Assembly: GCF_900585905.1 (NCBI RefSeq)
Contig: NZ_UTVH01000095.1
Location: 558,001-622,000, forward strand
Direction: 5' to 3'
Origin: Pseudomonas viridiflava
GTDB lineage: Bacteria > Pseudomonadota > Gammaproteobacteria > Pseudomonadales > Pseudomonadaceae
DNA: 64,000 bases
This document shows, one piece after another, positions 16,653 through 23,891 of the stretch (its first letter is position 1; every line of letters starts with the position of its first letter). Made by a program: the position numbers and the translations under genes. The notes beneath the pieces were generated by a model. It was not told where the DNA came from. It made no database searches and was given only the letters and a program-made list of their open reading frames with translations.

Positions 16653-16681
16653 CAAACGGCCCGCACAAGGCGGGCCGTTTT
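16653..16681. terminator. GC-rich hairpin downstream of the parvulin gene
   Basis: Perfect 10-base stem AACGGCCCGC / GCGGGCCGTT (16655-16679) with a five-base loop. It lies 17 bases beyond the stop of the minus-strand parvulin. The T-run is stronger on the plus strand (GTTTTG) than on the minus strand (GTTTGC), so termination may be modest or bidirectional. Confidence 0.6.
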
Positions 16682-16697
16682 GACGAGCAGCGAGGAC

Positions 16698-16979
16698 TCA
16701 GTCCTGGCGGCTGGTCACTTCCAGCAGGTGATAACCAAACTGGGTCTTGACCGGGCCTTGCACCACGTTGACCGGTGCACTGAACACGACGGCGTCGAAT
16801 TCCTTGACCATCTGGCCTGGTCCAAACGAACCCAGGTCGCCGCCCTGACGGCTCGACGGGCAGCTGGAGTTGGCTTTGGCAACTTCTGCAAAGTCAGCGC
16901 CGCCTTCGATCTGGGTCTTGAGTTCGTTGCACTTGTCTTCGGACGCTACAAGGATGTGACGCGCGGTGGCTTTAGCCAT
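16698..16979 (-). CDS. Small parvulin-type peptidyl-prolyl cis-trans isomerase, second copy
   Basis: A 93-residue single-domain parvulin: ATARHILVASEDKCNELKTQ, SSCPSSRQGGDLGSFGPGQM and GPVKTQFGYHLLEVTSRQD. The size and motifs match E. coli PpiC, and it is more standard than the paralogue at 9248-9523, from which it differs mainly in being less basic (the partner has KKPLRTVHG where this one has SAPVNVVQG). It is cytoplasmic, without signal peptide. An AGGAG precedes the ATG. It stands between yejA and the DAHP synthase gene. Confidence 0.9.
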   Translation of the reverse strand: MAKATARHILVASEDKCNELKTQIEGGADFAEVAKANSSCPSSRQGGDLGSFGPGQMVKEFDAVVFSAPVNVVQGPVKTQFGYHLLEVTSRQD

Positions 16980-17090
16980 GGGGAATTACTCCTGTCAAAA
17001 AAAAGAAACAGCCTACCGGATTAAGGGAGGGTTTTCCCGATAAAGTTCCGGCCGATTCAGACGGCGCGGACCACCCACCCTCCGGCGCGG

Positions 17091-18173
17091 TTACCTGTAA
17101 CGCAGTTGGTGCACGGCGTCGCGCAGCAAATCTTCGGTGGCGGCCCAGCCCAGGCATGCATCAGTCACCGACACGCCGTAGCGCAGGTTATCGCCCAGGG
17201 GCTGGCAGCCTTCGAACAGATGACTCTCCAGCATCACGCCCATCAGCGCACGTTCGCCTGCCAATCGTTGCGCCAACACATCCTTGAACACCAGCGGCTG
17301 GCGTAGCGGGTTCTTGCCACTGTTGGCGTGGCTGCAGTCGACCATGATGCGCGGCGCAATCTGCTGTCTGCCCAGATCCGCCAAGACCCGGGCGACGTGG
17401 GTCCTGTCGTAGTTGGGGCCGTGATGACCGCCGCGCAGCACGACATGGGTGTCAGGATTGCCCGCAGTGGCGATGATTGCCGGATGCCCCTGGCGATCAA
17501 GGCCGAAATGCCGGTGCCCGTGAGCAGCCGAGCGCATGGCGTCACACGCGATTGCCACGCCACCATCGGTACCGTTTTTGAAGCCCACTGACATGGGCAG
17601 GCCGCTGGCCATTTCGCGATGAATTTGCGATTCGGTGGTGCGCGCACCGATGGCGACCCAACTGAGCAGATCGTCGAAATACCCGGCAGCGATGGGTTGC
17701 AGGATTTCGCTCGCCAATGGCAAGCCGAGGCGCAGCATGTCCCGCATCAACTGCCGGGACAGCGTCAGACCCGCCGCCATGTCGTCGCTGCCATCCAGGT
17801 CAGGATCGTATGCCAGACCTTTCCAGCCGACGGTGGTACGAGGTTTTTCCACATAGGCGCGCATGACAATCAGCAGTTGGTCGCTGACGTCGGCCGCCAG
17901 CCTGGCGAGTCGCTCAGCATATTCCAGGGCGGACTTGGGGTCGTGAATGGAGCAGGGGCCGACGACCACCAGCAGGCGCGCGTCTTCGCCATTGAGAATG
18001 GCCCGCACGGCCTGGCGATGGAGGGTAACTTGTCGGCTCAGGGCGTGATCCAGCGGCAGTTGCGCCTTGAGCTGCAAGGCACTGGGCAAGCGGTGGAGTG
18101 CGCGAGGGTCGTCAGCGGCGGTAATAGGCGATTGAGCAACCAACGTGGCAGGCATTGTGACGGGAGAATTCAT
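17091..18173 (-). CDS. aroF: Class I 3-deoxy-7-phosphoheptulonate (DAHP) synthase
   Basis: A 360-residue AroFGH-type enzyme that condenses phosphoenolpyruvate with erythrose 4-phosphate, the first step of the shikimate pathway. Motifs: VVVGPCSIHDPKSALEYAERL (metal Cys), VEKPRTTVGWKGLAYDPDL, GARTTESQIHREMASGLPM, GFKNGTDG, and the metal ligands in VDCSHANSGKN. The ATG at 18171-18173 is preceded by AGGAAG. Which aromatic amino acid inhibits it is not predictable here, so the symbol is a family label. Expression appears to be controlled by attenuation: two aromatic-codon-rich leader ORFs and a terminator occupy the 440 bases upstream. Confidence 0.92.
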   Translation of the reverse strand: MNSPVTMPATLVAQSPITAADDPRALHRLPSALQLKAQLPLDHALSRQVTLHRQAVRAILNGEDARLLVVVGPCSIHDPKSALEYAERLARLAADVSDQLLIVMRAYVEKPRTTVGWKGLAYDPDLDGSDDMAAGLTLSRQLMRDMLRLGLPLASEILQPIAAGYFDDLLSWVAIGARTTESQIHREMASGLPMSVGFKNGTDGGVAIACDAMRSAAHGHRHFGLDRQGHPAIIATAGNPDTHVVLRGGHHGPNYDRTHVARVLADLGRQQIAPRIMVDCSHANSGKNPLRQPLVFKDVLAQRLAGERALMGVMLESHLFEGCQPLGDNLRYGVSVTDACLGWAATEDLLRDAVHQLRYR

Positions 18174-18204
18174 GAGTGTGCTTCCTGGGCAGGCCGCGCA
18201 GGCC

Positions 18205-18357
18205 CTAATGGTGTGTTCGACAATTGCCCGGTTGGGCATCAATGAGCGGCGTGCCACCTGTCAGCGACCGATCGGAGGCGGCTGGCTGTCCCGAGCGGAG
18301 GCTGCTAAATCGCCAGAAGGCGCGCAGGTCGAAGCGGTAATAGGTGCGGTAAGTCAT
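18205..18357 (-). CDS. Second leader peptide of the DAHP synthase gene, aromatic-rich
   Basis: A 50-codon ORF between the attenuator terminator and aroF. It has an ATG at 18355-18357 with GAGG six bases upstream and begins MTYRTYYRFDLRAFWRFSS, which places four Phe/Trp and three Tyr codons within the first 17. Its stop is 31 bases before the aroF start. The aromatic clustering and location suggest a regulatory leader rather than a protein with its own job (inference). The C-terminal half has ordinary composition, so only the N-terminal part may matter. It could also be a small real protein. Confidence 0.5.
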   Translation of the reverse strand: MTYRTYYRFDLRAFWRFSSLRSGQPAASDRSLTGGTPLIDAQPGNCRTHH

Positions 18358-18390
18358 GGTGTGATCCTCGAATCAGTTGTCAGGGTGTTA

Positions 18391-18426
18391 AAACGAAAAA
18401 CCCCCGGTCGGGGAGCCGACCGGGGG
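18391..18426 (-). terminator. Attenuator: strong intrinsic terminator between the two leader ORFs
   Basis: On the minus strand a perfect 11-base stem, CCCCCGGTCGG-CTCC-CCGACCGGGGG, is followed directly by TTTTTCGTTTT. It lies 50 bases past the stop codon of the first leader peptide and upstream of aroF, so it would stop transcription before aroF. An alternative hairpin is possible just upstream (GGCGCCC / GGGACGCC around 18440-18465), as expected for an attenuation region. Confidence 0.85.
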
Positions 18427-18475
18427 TTAGAGAATTCTCTGGTTGGCGTCCCGTGAAATGGGCGCCGATGGGGTA

Positions 18476-18610
18476 TCAGGCGCGCCAGTGGCTAAACCAA
18501 TACCCAAAATAGACCGAGCGTGCGCGGGACACCGAAGCAACCACAGCCGAGCCAGCCACTGCGCCTGACAAGCGAGTCGTGAACAGCAGCGGTAGGGTGG
18601 AAGTAAGCAT
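18476..18610 (-). CDS. First leader peptide of the DAHP synthase gene (Tyr/Phe/Trp attenuation leader)
   Basis: A 44-residue ORF too short for usual gene calling. ATG at 18608-18610 with ACGGAGA seven bases upstream. Its last eleven residues are YFGYWFSHWRA: two Tyr, two Phe and two Trp codons in nine positions, followed by TGA and then the terminator 50 bases on. This is the classic plan of an amino-acid attenuation leader: ribosome stalling at aromatic codons when charged tRNA is short would favour an antiterminator and allow aroF transcription. The upstream part is hydrophobic/Ser-rich and not conserved-looking. A -35/-10 pair (TTGTCA-N17-TTGAAT) lies upstream but is weak. Confidence 0.78.
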   Translation of the reverse strand: MLTSTLPLLFTTRLSGAVAGSAVVASVSRARSVYFGYWFSHWRA

Positions 18611-18745
18611 CGTAAGTCTCCGTTAAGTGCTGTCGAGCTTACTGCAGCCGCACTCATGGATTCAATCGGAATTATCTATGGGTGACAAAGGCGCGTAGAG
18701 AACGGTGTGCGGACCAGCCAGGCCGCAAGCCAGGGGCGAGGGCTT

Positions 18746-18976
18746 TCAGTCCGTCGTATCGCTCTGGTGGGCAGGTTGCCCGGGGATGGTCCCTTCTTTC
18801 ATGCCCAGCAGCACCGCGACCTTGTGAGCTTCGCCACGTCGACCTTTCTTGCGGCCTGCAAGAATCTGATAGGTGGTGGCCGGGTCAACGCCGTTTTCGC
18901 GCGCAAACTCTTGAACAGATTTACCTTGTTGTTCGAGCCATGCCTTGGCTTGTGCGGCGGTGCGAATTTCGTGCAT
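18746..18976 (-). CDS. Phage-type helix-turn-helix DNA-binding protein (BcepMu gp16-like)
   Basis: A 76-residue protein, MHEIRTAAQAKAWLEQQGKS then VQEFARENGVDPATTYQILAGRKKGRRGEAHKVAVLLGMKEG. The QEFARENGVDPATTYQILAG segment is a helix-turn-helix and the KKGRRGEAHKVAVLLGMK tail is characteristic of small regulators carried by Mu-like phages (gp16 of BcepMu is the type that I recall). It is divergent from an XRE regulator 83 bases away, an arrangement like a phage lysogeny switch. No structural or integrase gene accompanies it. Direct repeats lie immediately upstream of its start codon. Confidence 0.7.
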   Translation of the reverse strand: MHEIRTAAQAKAWLEQQGKSVQEFARENGVDPATTYQILAGRKKGRRGEAHKVAVLLGMKEGTIPGQPAHQSDTTD

Positions 18977-18977
18977 A

Positions 18978-19003
18978 GTTCAAAACCGTTCAAAACTGTT
19001 TAA
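18978..19003. promoter_or_regulatory. Likely operator: direct repeats with 10-base period in the divergent HTH/XRE intergenic region
   Basis: GTTCAAAAC occurs at 18978-18986 and again at 18988-18996, followed by a partial third repeat GTTTAA at 18998-19003. The spacing is one helical turn, as expected for cooperative repressor binding on one DNA face. The repeats touch the start codon of the gp16-like gene, for which no separate SD is visible, so binding would directly block its expression. Confidence 0.5.
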
Positions 19004-19059
19004 TTTTTATCTAGAGTTTACCATCCGCAAGGATGGGGTCAACAGGAATATACATCCAA

Positions 19060-19419
19060 ATGAGTGGAATAGGTGCCCGGCTTAGAAAAGAGAGGGAGCG
19101 CTTGGGCTTGTCCCAGCGCACATTCGGTGAGATCGGCGGCGTGGAAGCCAATGCCCAAGGCAAGTACGAAAGTGGTAATCGCGTCCCCAAGGCTGATTAT
19201 CTGGTCGCAATCGCAAAGGAAGGAGTGGATGTGCTGTTCGTCTTGACCGGCACGACGACGCCCCTTGCTCTGGACAACCTGAGTAACACCGAGGAAAAGG
19301 TATTGGGCAGCTATCGCTCGCTGCACAAAGAAGATCAGGACGCCATCAGGCGACTGACCACAACCCTGGCTGAGCTGTCTGCATCGTACTCCACACAGGC
19401 CAAGCCGGGGCGGGGTTAG
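19060..19419 (+). CDS. XRE-family transcriptional regulator, phage-repressor type
   Basis: A 119-residue protein. Residues 5-62 are an HTH_XRE domain (IGARLRKERERLGLSQRTFG, then EIGGVEANAQGKYESGNRVPKADYLVAIAKEGVDVLFVLTG). The remainder is a short helical tail (LSNTEEKVLGSYRSLHKEDQDAI) of the kind found in phage repressors lacking the peptidase domain. The ATG at 19060 matches the family start; an in-frame ATG at 19033 is possible. It is divergent from the gp16-like gene and lies about 180 bases upstream of gacA. A paralogue lies at 26921-27295. Confidence 0.8.
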   Translation: MSGIGARLRKERERLGLSQRTFGEIGGVEANAQGKYESGNRVPKADYLVAIAKEGVDVLFVLTGTTTPLALDNLSNTEEKVLGSYRSLHKEDQDAIRRLTTTLAELSASYSTQAKPGRG

Positions 19420-19599
19420 GGTAAGTGAAGGCAGCGCTGTGCATATGCGGTAATCTGCTCATGCGCCTGAGCAAGTGACAGCGTATCCTCGCTTGTCGAC
19501 CTCTCCATGTGAGCGGGCCCGCGTGTAAAAGCTAGGTCCGGCTCGCTGTTTTTGCTATGGTGGCCTGAATTCGTCATGACTGTGTTGCGAGGTGTCTGC

Positions 19600-20244
19600 T
19601 TGATTAAGGTGTTAGTTGTTGACGACCATGATCTTGTCCGGACAGGTATCACCCGCATGCTCTCCGATATCGACGGCCTGGAGGTTGTCGGCCAGGCCGA
19701 GTCAGGCGAAGAATCCTTGAAGAAGGCGCGCGAGCTCAAGCCAGACGTTGTCCTGATGGACGTCAAGATGCCTGGCATCGGCGGTCTCGAAGCCACCCGC
19801 AAAATGCTCCGCAGCCACCCTGAAATAAAAGTGGTTGCCGTCACTGTGTGTGAAGAGGACCCGTTCCCCACGCGCCTGTTGCAGGCCGGTGCGGCGGGGT
19901 ACATGACCAAGGGCGCGGGGTTGGCGGAAATGGTCCAGGCCATTCGCCTGGTGTTTGCCGGTCAACGTTACATCAGCCCACAGATTGCCCAGCAGCTGGC
20001 ACTCAAGTCATTTCAACCACAGGTCAACAACTCGCCGTTCGACCTGTTGTCAGAACGTGAAATCCAGATAGCGCTGATGATTGTCGGCTGCCAGAAAGTG
20101 CAGACCATCTCCGACAAGCTCTGTCTGTCTCCTAAAACCGTTAATACCTACCGTTACCGCATCTTTGAAAAGCTTTCGATTGGCAGCGATGTCGAACTGG
20201 CTTTACTCGCGGTGCGTCACGGCATGGTCGATGCCAGCGTCTGA
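19600..20244 (+). CDS. gacA: Response regulator GacA
   Basis: A 214-residue NarL/FixJ-type response regulator. The receiver domain has acidic pocket Asp8/Asp9, phosphorylation site Asp54 in LMDVKMPG and Lys in MTKGAG; the C-terminal LuxR-type HTH is LSEREIQIALMIVGCQKVQT through SPKTVNTYRYRIFEKL. Sequence identity to known Pseudomonas GacA is essentially full length. GacA, phosphorylated by the GacS kinase, activates the Rsm small RNAs that relieve RsmA/E repression of secondary metabolism, including lipopeptides. The start is TTG at 19600-19602 with GAGG seven bases upstream; a TTG start is known for Pseudomonas gacA. It precedes uvrC by one base, the usual order. Confidence 0.97.
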   Translation: MIKVLVVDDHDLVRTGITRMLSDIDGLEVVGQAESGEESLKKARELKPDVVLMDVKMPGIGGLEATRKMLRSHPEIKVVAVTVCEEDPFPTRLLQAGAAGYMTKGAGLAEMVQAIRLVFAGQRYISPQIAQQLALKSFQPQVNNSPFDLLSEREIQIALMIVGCQKVQTISDKLCLSPKTVNTYRYRIFEKLSIGSDVELALLAVRHGMVDASV

Positions 20245-20245
20245 A

Positions 20246-22069
20246 ATGAACCCACCGTTTGACCCGAGTGCCTTTCTTGCAACCTGTAGCGGTCGTCCAG
20301 GCGTGTATCGAATGTTCGATGCCGAGGCGCGCCTGCTGTATGTCGGCAAGGCCAAGAATCTGAAAAACCGTCTTGCCAGCTACTTTCGCAAGACTGGCCA
20401 CGCCCCCAAGACCAGCGCCCTGGTGTCGCGCATTGCCCAGATCGAGACCACGATCACGGCGAACGAGACCGAAGCGTTACTGCTTGAGCAGACGCTGATC
20501 AAGGAATGGCGGCCGCCTTATAACATCCTGCTGCGCGACGACAAGTCCTACCCTTACGTGTACCTGTCGGATGGCGATTTCCCGCGCCTGAGCATTCATC
20601 GCGGCGCGAAGAAATCCAAAGGTCGCTACTTCGGGCCTTACCCGAGCGCGGGTGCGGTACGCGAAAGCCTGAGCCTGATGCAGAAGACCTTTCTGGTGCG
20701 CCAGTGTGAAGACAGCTACTACAAGAATCGCACCCGGCCCTGCCTGCAATACCAGATCAAGCGCTGCAAGGCGCCATGCGTCGGGCTGGTTGAGCCCCAG
20801 GTGTACGCTGAAGACGTGCGTCACTCGATCATGTTCCTTGAAGGGCGCAGCAATACCCTGACCGACGAGCTGAACGCGCTGATGGAAAAATCCGCGATGA
20901 ACCTGGATTTCGAGCGAGCGGCCGAGCTGCGCGATCAGATCGGCCTGCTGCGTCGGGTCCAGGACCAGCAGAGCATGGATGGCGGCACGGGCGATGTCGA
21001 CGTCGTGGCGGCTTTCGTCAACCCGGGCGGCGCCTGTGTTCATCTGATCAGCGTGCGTGGCGGTCGTGTGTTGGGCAGCAAGAATTTTTTCCCGCAAGTG
21101 GGTATCGAGGAAGAAGTGGGGGAGGTGATGTCGGCCTTTCTCTCGCAGTATTTCCTCGGTGGCGTCGACCGCGAGTTGCCGAATGAAGTCATCGTTAACG
21201 TCCTGCATGACGACTTTGCGACGTTGATCGACGCCATTGACGAGTCGCGCGGCCGGGAGCTGACCATCAGCCACCGGGTGCGCGGCACTCGCGCGCGCTG
21301 GCAGCAGATGGCGGTGACCAATGCCGAACAGGCACTGGCTGCACGTCTGGCCAATCGACAGCACGTGGCGGCGCGTTTTGACGCCCTGCAAAAGGTACTG
21401 AAGCTGGACAAGCCGCCACTGCGCCTTGAATGCTATGACATCAGTCACTCCAGCGGCGAAGCGACCGTGGCCTCCTGTGTGGTGTTCGGTCCGGAAGGCC
21501 CGATCAAATCCGATTATCGACGCTATAACATCGAAGGCATTACCGGCGGTGACGACTATGCAGCCATGCACCAGGCTTTGACCCGACGTTTCACCCGGCT
21601 CAAGGATGGTGAAGGCAAGTTGCCCGATATCCTGCTGGTGGACGGCGGCAAGGGCCAGTTGTCGATGGCCCGTGATGTGCTGGACGAGCTGGCGGTGCCG
21701 GACCTGATTCTGCTCGGGGTGGCCAAGGGCACGACGCGCAAGGCCGGTTTTGAAACGCTGTACCTCAACGATGCCGCGCACGAATTCACCTTGCCCGGTG
21801 ATTCCCCGGCATTGCATTTGATTCAGCAGATTCGCGACGAGGCGCACCGCTTTGCCATTACCGGCCATCGGGCCAGGCGCGGCAAAACGCGGCGCACCTC
21901 AACCCTTGAAGGCGTCGCTGGAGTCGGCCCAACCCGGCGGCGCGACTTGCTCAAGCATTTTGGTGGCCTGCAGGAATTGTCCCGCGCGAGCATCGAAGAA
22001 ATCGCAAAAGCACCCGGAATCAGTAAAAAGCTTGCAGAGTCGATTTATGCAAACCTGCACAGCGAGTAG
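20246..22069 (+). CDS. uvrC: Excinuclease ABC subunit C
   Basis: A 607-residue nucleotide-excision-repair endonuclease. The N-terminal GIY-YIG nuclease is at residues 14-95 (GRPGVYRMF, LLYVGKAKNLKNRLASYF), the UvrB-binding UVR motif near 205-235, the RNase H-like endonuclease centre around ECYDISHSSGE and LLVDGGKGQL, and a C-terminal helix-hairpin-helix pair (LEGVAGVGPTRRRDLLKHFG; ISKKLAESIYANL). With UvrA and UvrB it cuts damaged DNA on both sides of the lesion. The ATG at 20246 is used; an in-frame ATG at 20231 overlapping gacA is an alternative. Confidence 0.97.
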   Translation: MNPPFDPSAFLATCSGRPGVYRMFDAEARLLYVGKAKNLKNRLASYFRKTGHAPKTSALVSRIAQIETTITANETEALLLEQTLIKEWRPPYNILLRDDKSYPYVYLSDGDFPRLSIHRGAKKSKGRYFGPYPSAGAVRESLSLMQKTFLVRQCEDSYYKNRTRPCLQYQIKRCKAPCVGLVEPQVYAEDVRHSIMFLEGRSNTLTDELNALMEKSAMNLDFERAAELRDQIGLLRRVQDQQSMDGGTGDVDVVAAFVNPGGACVHLISVRGGRVLGSKNFFPQVGIEEEVGEVMSAFLSQYFLGGVDRELPNEVIVNVLHDDFATLIDAIDESRGRELTISHRVRGTRARWQQMAVTNAEQALAARLANRQHVAARFDALQKVLKLDKPPLRLECYDISHSSGEATVASCVVFGPEGPIKSDYRRYNIEGITGGDDYAAMHQALTRRFTRLKDGEGKLPDILLVDGGKGQLSMARDVLDELAVPDLILLGVAKGTTRKAGFETLYLNDAAHEFTLPGDSPALHLIQQIRDEAHRFAITGHRARRGKTRRTSTLEGVAGVGPTRRRDLLKHFGGLQELSRASIEEIAKAPGISKKLAESIYANLHSE

Positions 22070-22101
22070 AATGCCCGCTCACCTCGTAGCTAGTTGTGCC
22101 G

Positions 22102-22662
22102 ATGAATATCCCTAATCTGATCACCGTTCTACGTGTCCTGCTGATTCCGATCTTCATTCTGCTGTTCTATCTGCCTTACCCGTGGAGTTACTCAGCGGCC
22201 AGCACGGTATTTGCCTTCGCGGCAGCCACTGACTGGCTCGATGGCTATCTGGCCCGGAGGCTGGAGCAGAGCACGCCGTTCGGTGCCTTCCTTGATCCAG
22301 TGGCTGACAAGCTGATGGTGGCGGTTGCTCTGGTCCTGCTGGTGCAAGCCCATGCCAACCTGTGGTTGACGCTGCCCGCCGCGGTGATCATCGGTCGCGA
22401 GATCGTGATCTCGGCGCTGCGGGAATGGATGGCCGAGCTGGGCGCCCGCGCCCAGGTTGCCGTCTCCAGCCTGGGCAAGTGGAAAACCGCGGCGCAAATG
22501 GTGGCGCTGGTGATTCTGCTGGCCAACCCCCCGGCGTTCACATTCTGGGTGGTTCTGGGCTATGCATTGTTGCTCCTGGCGGCGGGCCTGACCTTGTGGT
22601 CGATGGTGCAATACCTGAGAGCCGCCTGGCCTCACCTGAAAACCACTGCTGATAAAAAATAA
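22102..22662 (+). CDS. pgsA: CDP-diacylglycerol-glycerol-3-phosphate 3-phosphatidyltransferase
   Basis: A 186-residue inner-membrane enzyme making phosphatidylglycerol phosphate. The CDP-alcohol phosphatidyltransferase signature D-x2-D-G-x2-A-R-x8-G-x3-D-x3-D is complete in DWLDGYLARRLEQSTPFG then AFLDPVADK. About five membrane helices are visible. The ATG at 22102 gives MNIPNLITVLRVLLIPIF; a GTG two codons upstream is possible. It follows uvrC by 32 bases in the usual gacA-uvrC-pgsA order. Confidence 0.96.
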   Translation: MNIPNLITVLRVLLIPIFILLFYLPYPWSYSAASTVFAFAAATDWLDGYLARRLEQSTPFGAFLDPVADKLMVAVALVLLVQAHANLWLTLPAAVIIGREIVISALREWMAELGARAQVAVSSLGKWKTAAQMVALVILLANPPAFTFWVVLGYALLLLAAGLTLWSMVQYLRAAWPHLKTTADKK

Positions 22663-22679
22663 GTTTTTAAAACAAAGGG

Positions 22680-22707
22680 TTGACGGAGCGGTTTGAATCT
22701 ATAGAAT
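22680..22707 (+). promoter_or_regulatory. Sigma-70 promoter of the tRNA-Gly/tRNA-Cys operon
   Basis: TTGACG (22680-22685) and TAGAAT (22702-22707) separated by 16 bases, followed by the GC-rich discriminator AGCGCCCGTC typical of stringently controlled stable-RNA promoters. The tRNA-Gly starts 19 bases after the -10 box. Confidence 0.75.
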
Positions 22708-22725
22708 AGCGCCCGTCACCAAGAT

Positions 22726-22801
<76 letters not shown>

Positions 22802-22846
22802 AGTTTGTACGCGTTAAGTGTCTGCTACTGGACATTTGACGTTTGA

Positions 22847-22920
22847 GGCCGAGTAGCAAAATGGTTATGCCGCGGATTGCAAATCCGCTTACGCCGGTTC
22901 GATTCCGACCTCGGCCTCCA
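22847..22920 (+). tRNA. tRNA-Cys (anticodon GCA)
   Basis: 74 bases including CCA. Acceptor stem GGCCGAG / CTCGGCC, anticodon arm GCGGATTGCAAATCCGC with anticodon GCA, and T-arm GCCGGTTCGATTCCGAC. It is followed directly by an intrinsic terminator. Confidence 0.97.
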
Positions 22921-22925
22921 CTATT

Positions 22926-22959
22926 AAAAAACCCGAAGATTAACCTCTTCGGGTTTTTT
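22926..22959 (+). terminator. Intrinsic terminator of the tRNA operon
   Basis: Perfect 14-base stem AAAAAACCCGAAGA / TCTTCGGGTTTTTT with a six-base loop. The symmetric A- and T-runs allow termination from both directions, so it may also serve the minus-strand DUF393 gene ending at 23012. Confidence 0.92.
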
Positions 22960-23011
22960 ATTGCCTGCGGTTTTTTCTCTGCCTTCGTCACGCCGCTTGA
23001 GCGCGCCGATG

Positions 23012-23452
23012 CTACGGCTTTTTGGTTGATGATCTGGATTCAGGCACCGCGCAGACATCGTCTTTACAGCGCTGACTGCCATCGGGGTGTGGCAGCCAGT
23101 TGAGGTGTGGCCGCAAGCGGCAGAAGACGCGGTAGGCCACCGACAGCAATGGCCGCGTGGCGCGCCAGGTCAGCGGCGCAGCCCACGCACCGAGGCCTGC
23201 CGCACGCCAGGCCCACAGTGTTGCATCCAGGCCCTTGACCCAACGCCCATCGGCGAAGCGGGCATGCAGTGACGCCTGCATCTGTTCATGGCTGAAGCCC
23301 AATGCCTGGGCTTCAAACCCAGCCTCGCTCATGTCGACCAGCTGCAGCCGTTCTTCGGAGGCCCGCCGACGCAGCAACTTGATCTCCCGGGCACAGAGCG
23401 GGCAATCGCCGTCGAAATACAGCGTCAGAGGCCATTGATGATTGTTGTACAT
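23012..23452 (-). CDS. DUF393 thiol-disulfide oxidoreductase-like protein
   Basis: A 146-residue thioredoxin-like protein with the family-defining N-terminal motif YFDGDCPLCAREI (Cys17-x2-Cys20), followed by the usual LQLVDMSE and GLDATLWAWRAAGLG segments. DUF393 proteins are predicted dithiol oxidoreductases; no substrate is established. The ATG at 23450-23452 is used because AGGA lies eight bases upstream and a good promoter is located just before it; the frame is open much further, but into a tRNA terminator. It sits between tRNA-Cys and tRNA-Leu. Confidence 0.82.
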   Translation of the reverse strand: MYNNHQWPLTLYFDGDCPLCAREIKLLRRRASEERLQLVDMSEAGFEAQALGFSHEQMQASLHARFADGRWVKGLDATLWAWRAAGLGAWAAPLTWRATRPLLSVAYRVFCRLRPHLNWLPHPDGSQRCKDDVCAVPESRSSTKKP

Positions 23453-23480
23453 AGATACCGGTCCTGTAATGGATTTGTAC

Positions 23481-23509
23481 AATATAGGCTTCGGGGTATG
23501 GACATACAA
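23481..23509 (-). promoter_or_regulatory. Sigma-70 promoter of the DUF393 gene
   Basis: On the minus strand TTGTAT (23504-23509) and TATATT (23481-23486) are spaced by 17 bases. Predicted transcription would start near 23474, leaving a leader of about 22 bases before the ATG. This position rules out the longer upstream reading of the gene. Confidence 0.6.
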
Positions 23510-23642
23510 TCGCTGATATTTCGTATGCCCTCGCCCTGTAACGTCTGCGGGGCAGGGTCGCTGCAGGCACTCTTGGCGTGGCAACGGATGGGCGTGAAGG
23601 CCGCTCGGGCTACTACAATAGTTAATCCCACAAACGGCTGGC

Positions 23643-23685
23643 CCAAAACAACAAAGGCCTGCCACGAAAATCGTGGCAGGCCTTT
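23643..23685 (-). terminator. Intrinsic terminator of tRNA-Leu
   Basis: Perfect 15-base stem AAAGGCCTGCCACGA / TCGTGGCAGGCCTTT (23653-23685) with a three-base loop, followed on the minus strand by GTTGTTTTGG. It begins 10 bases after the tRNA end. Confidence 0.9.
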
Positions 23686-23694
23686 GCTTGAATG

Positions 23695-23780
23695 TGGTGC
23701 CCCGAGCCGGGGTCGAACCGGCACGTCCAAAGGACGAGGGATTTTAAGTCCCTTGCGTCTACCAATTTCGCCATCGGGGC
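23695..23780 (-). tRNA. tRNA-Leu (anticodon TAA)
   Basis: 86 bases including CCA, read on the minus strand. Acceptor stem GCCCCGA / TCGGGGC, anticodon arm AAGGGACTTAAAATCCCT with anticodon TAA, a long variable arm (CGTCCTTTGGACG) typical of class II tRNAs, and T-arm GCCGGTTCGACCCCGGC. Confidence 0.97.
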
Positions 23781-23834
23781 GGTAGCGCTGAAGAGCAGGG
23801 AATATATAGCCCTGCACGCCATGAAGCAAGCCCG

Positions 23835-23862
23835 CAAGATCTTGAAATAAGACAAGATCTTG
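23835..23862. repeat. Tandem palindrome CAAGATCTTG downstream of the UvrA2 gene
   Basis: The self-complementary 10-mer CAAGATCTTG occurs at 23835-23844 and 23853-23862 with eight bases between, so the pair can fold into one hairpin or bind a dimeric protein at two sites. It lies in the 111-base gap between tRNA-Leu and the end of the UvrA-like gene and may simply act as a terminator stem, though no T-run follows. Confidence 0.5.
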
Positions 23863-23891
23863 GCGGACGTTGCTCAATCCGGGGTGATTGT

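Noticed and set aside
20477..21868. A 463-codon minus-strand ORF inside uvrC
   Set aside because: It is entirely antisense to uvrC and has no recognisable domain.
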